A stretch of 6,283 nt of DNA from an uncultured Desulfotignum sp. (GTDB lineage Bacteria; Desulfobacterota; Desulfobacteria; Desulfobacterales; Desulfobacteraceae). The stretch spans positions 1 to 6,283 of the forward strand of contig CALGAJ010000259.1 in NCBI GenBank assembly GCA_937951975.1. Reading direction: 5' to 3'. Of the stretch, positions 6,038 through 6,283 are shown in pieces. The notes under the pieces are model-generated. The model ran no database searches. It was not told the origin of the DNA and was given only the letters and a program-made list of their open reading frames with translations. The translations under genes were made by a program, and so were the position numbers. Within the stretch, counting starts at the first letter, position 1. Every line of letters begins with the position of its first letter.

Positions 6038-6283
6038 TCCGCACATCCGGATGGGCCTGAAAGATACCCTTGAAAGCGAAGGATACCGGGTTGTTGAAGC
6101 CCAGACCGGCGGGCAGGCAAAGGCGCGGTTTCAGGCGGGCGGAATTGACCTGATCCTTTTGGATGTAATGATGCCGGAAAAAAGCGGGTATGATGTCTGC
6201 CGGGATATCCTGTTGAATGCCGGGTGGGGCATCGACTATCTGGGCACCACCCGGACCCTGGACCAGCATATCGCCAAACTGCG
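6003..6283 (+). CDS. OmpR/PhoB-type response regulator, internally deleted, 3' end outside window
   Basis: The frame is open from ATG 6003 to the window end (93 full codons). It overlaps the kinase by 35 bases and has GAGG at 5989-5992 as ribosome-binding site. Residues 1-69 are a normal receiver start: acidic pocket Glu10-Asp11-Asp12, phosphoacceptor Asp54 in LLDVMMP, then SGYDVCRDI. The next residues, LLNAGWGIDYLGTTRTLDQHIAKLR, are not receiver sequence but the recognition-helix region of an OmpR-type winged helix (compare REELLxxVWGYxxxGxTRTVDxHIxxLR). The second half of the receiver (switch Thr/Ser, conserved Lys), the linker and the first half of the DNA-binding domain are missing: about 110-120 residues by comparison with PhoB. 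The junction falls near 6201-6215 and keeps the frame. Such a protein should not switch normally. It may be a true in-frame deletion or a collapsed assembly; the normal gene would be the partner of the adjacent kinase. Confidence 0.85.
   Translation, partial: MTQITILVAEDDPHIRMGLKDTLESEGYRVVEAQTGGQAKARFQAGGIDLILLDVMMPEKSGYDVCRDILLNAGWGIDYLGTTRTLDQHIAKL

Noticed and set aside
5348..6046. Long - strand open frame (232 codons) opposite the kinase catalytic domains
   Set aside because: The + strand has all kinase boxes intact; the antisense translation is low-complexity and unrecognisable.

Overview
The window reads as bacterial chromosome: five long, GC-rich, densely packed coding regions with no tRNA, rRNA, CRISPR array or insertion sequence. 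Codon and protein style (CCGG-rich codons, GGEEF cyclase, ModF-type ABC protein, VWA/two-component cassette) resemble the sulfate-reducing Desulfobacterota (Desulfobacteraceae-like). That placement is a guess from style; no marker gene is present.

Layout. (1) 1-482, +: the 3' part of a diguanylate cyclase (GGDEF domain) with an intact GGEEF active site and RxxD inhibitory site, but a TGA in its own frame at 3-5, exactly in the conserved helix before NRRYFDE. (2) 513-1913, -, tail to tail with it: a tandem ABC ATPase of the ModF family whose first nucleotide-binding domain has lost its Walker A Lys and Walker B Asp/Glu, while the second keeps them. (3) 1914-2142: the divergent intergenic region, holding a long imperfect inverted repeat that folds into a two-tier stem with competing downstream helices, a candidate structured leader RNA. 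(4) 2143-2739, +: a HAD-fold 5'(3')-deoxyribonucleotidase-like (NT5C family) phosphatase. (5) 2740-2904: a regulatory gap with three TTTAC direct repeats spaced by 11 bp, an inverted repeat and an orphan Shine-Dalgarno-like sequence. (6) 2905 to the end, +: a tightly coupled three-gene operon of an exported VWA/MIDAS protein, a membrane sensor histidine kinase and an OmpR/PhoB-type response regulator that runs off the window.

How the genes may work together. The VWA protein is predicted to sit in the periplasm, where the kinase has its sensor domain, so it may present or modulate a signal for the kinase. The kinase would phosphorylate the regulator, and the 11-bp-phased repeats upstream of the operon look like an OmpR-family operator, suggesting autoregulation. 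The regulator is odd: it passes from the phosphoacceptor half of the receiver straight into the recognition helix of the winged-helix domain, so roughly 110-120 residues are absent in frame. This and the broken frame at the other window end may be real deletions/mutations or assembly errors; reads or a close relative would decide.

The most interesting items are the internally deleted response regulator, the structured element at 1983-2125, the phased operator-like repeats, and the asymmetric ABC protein.
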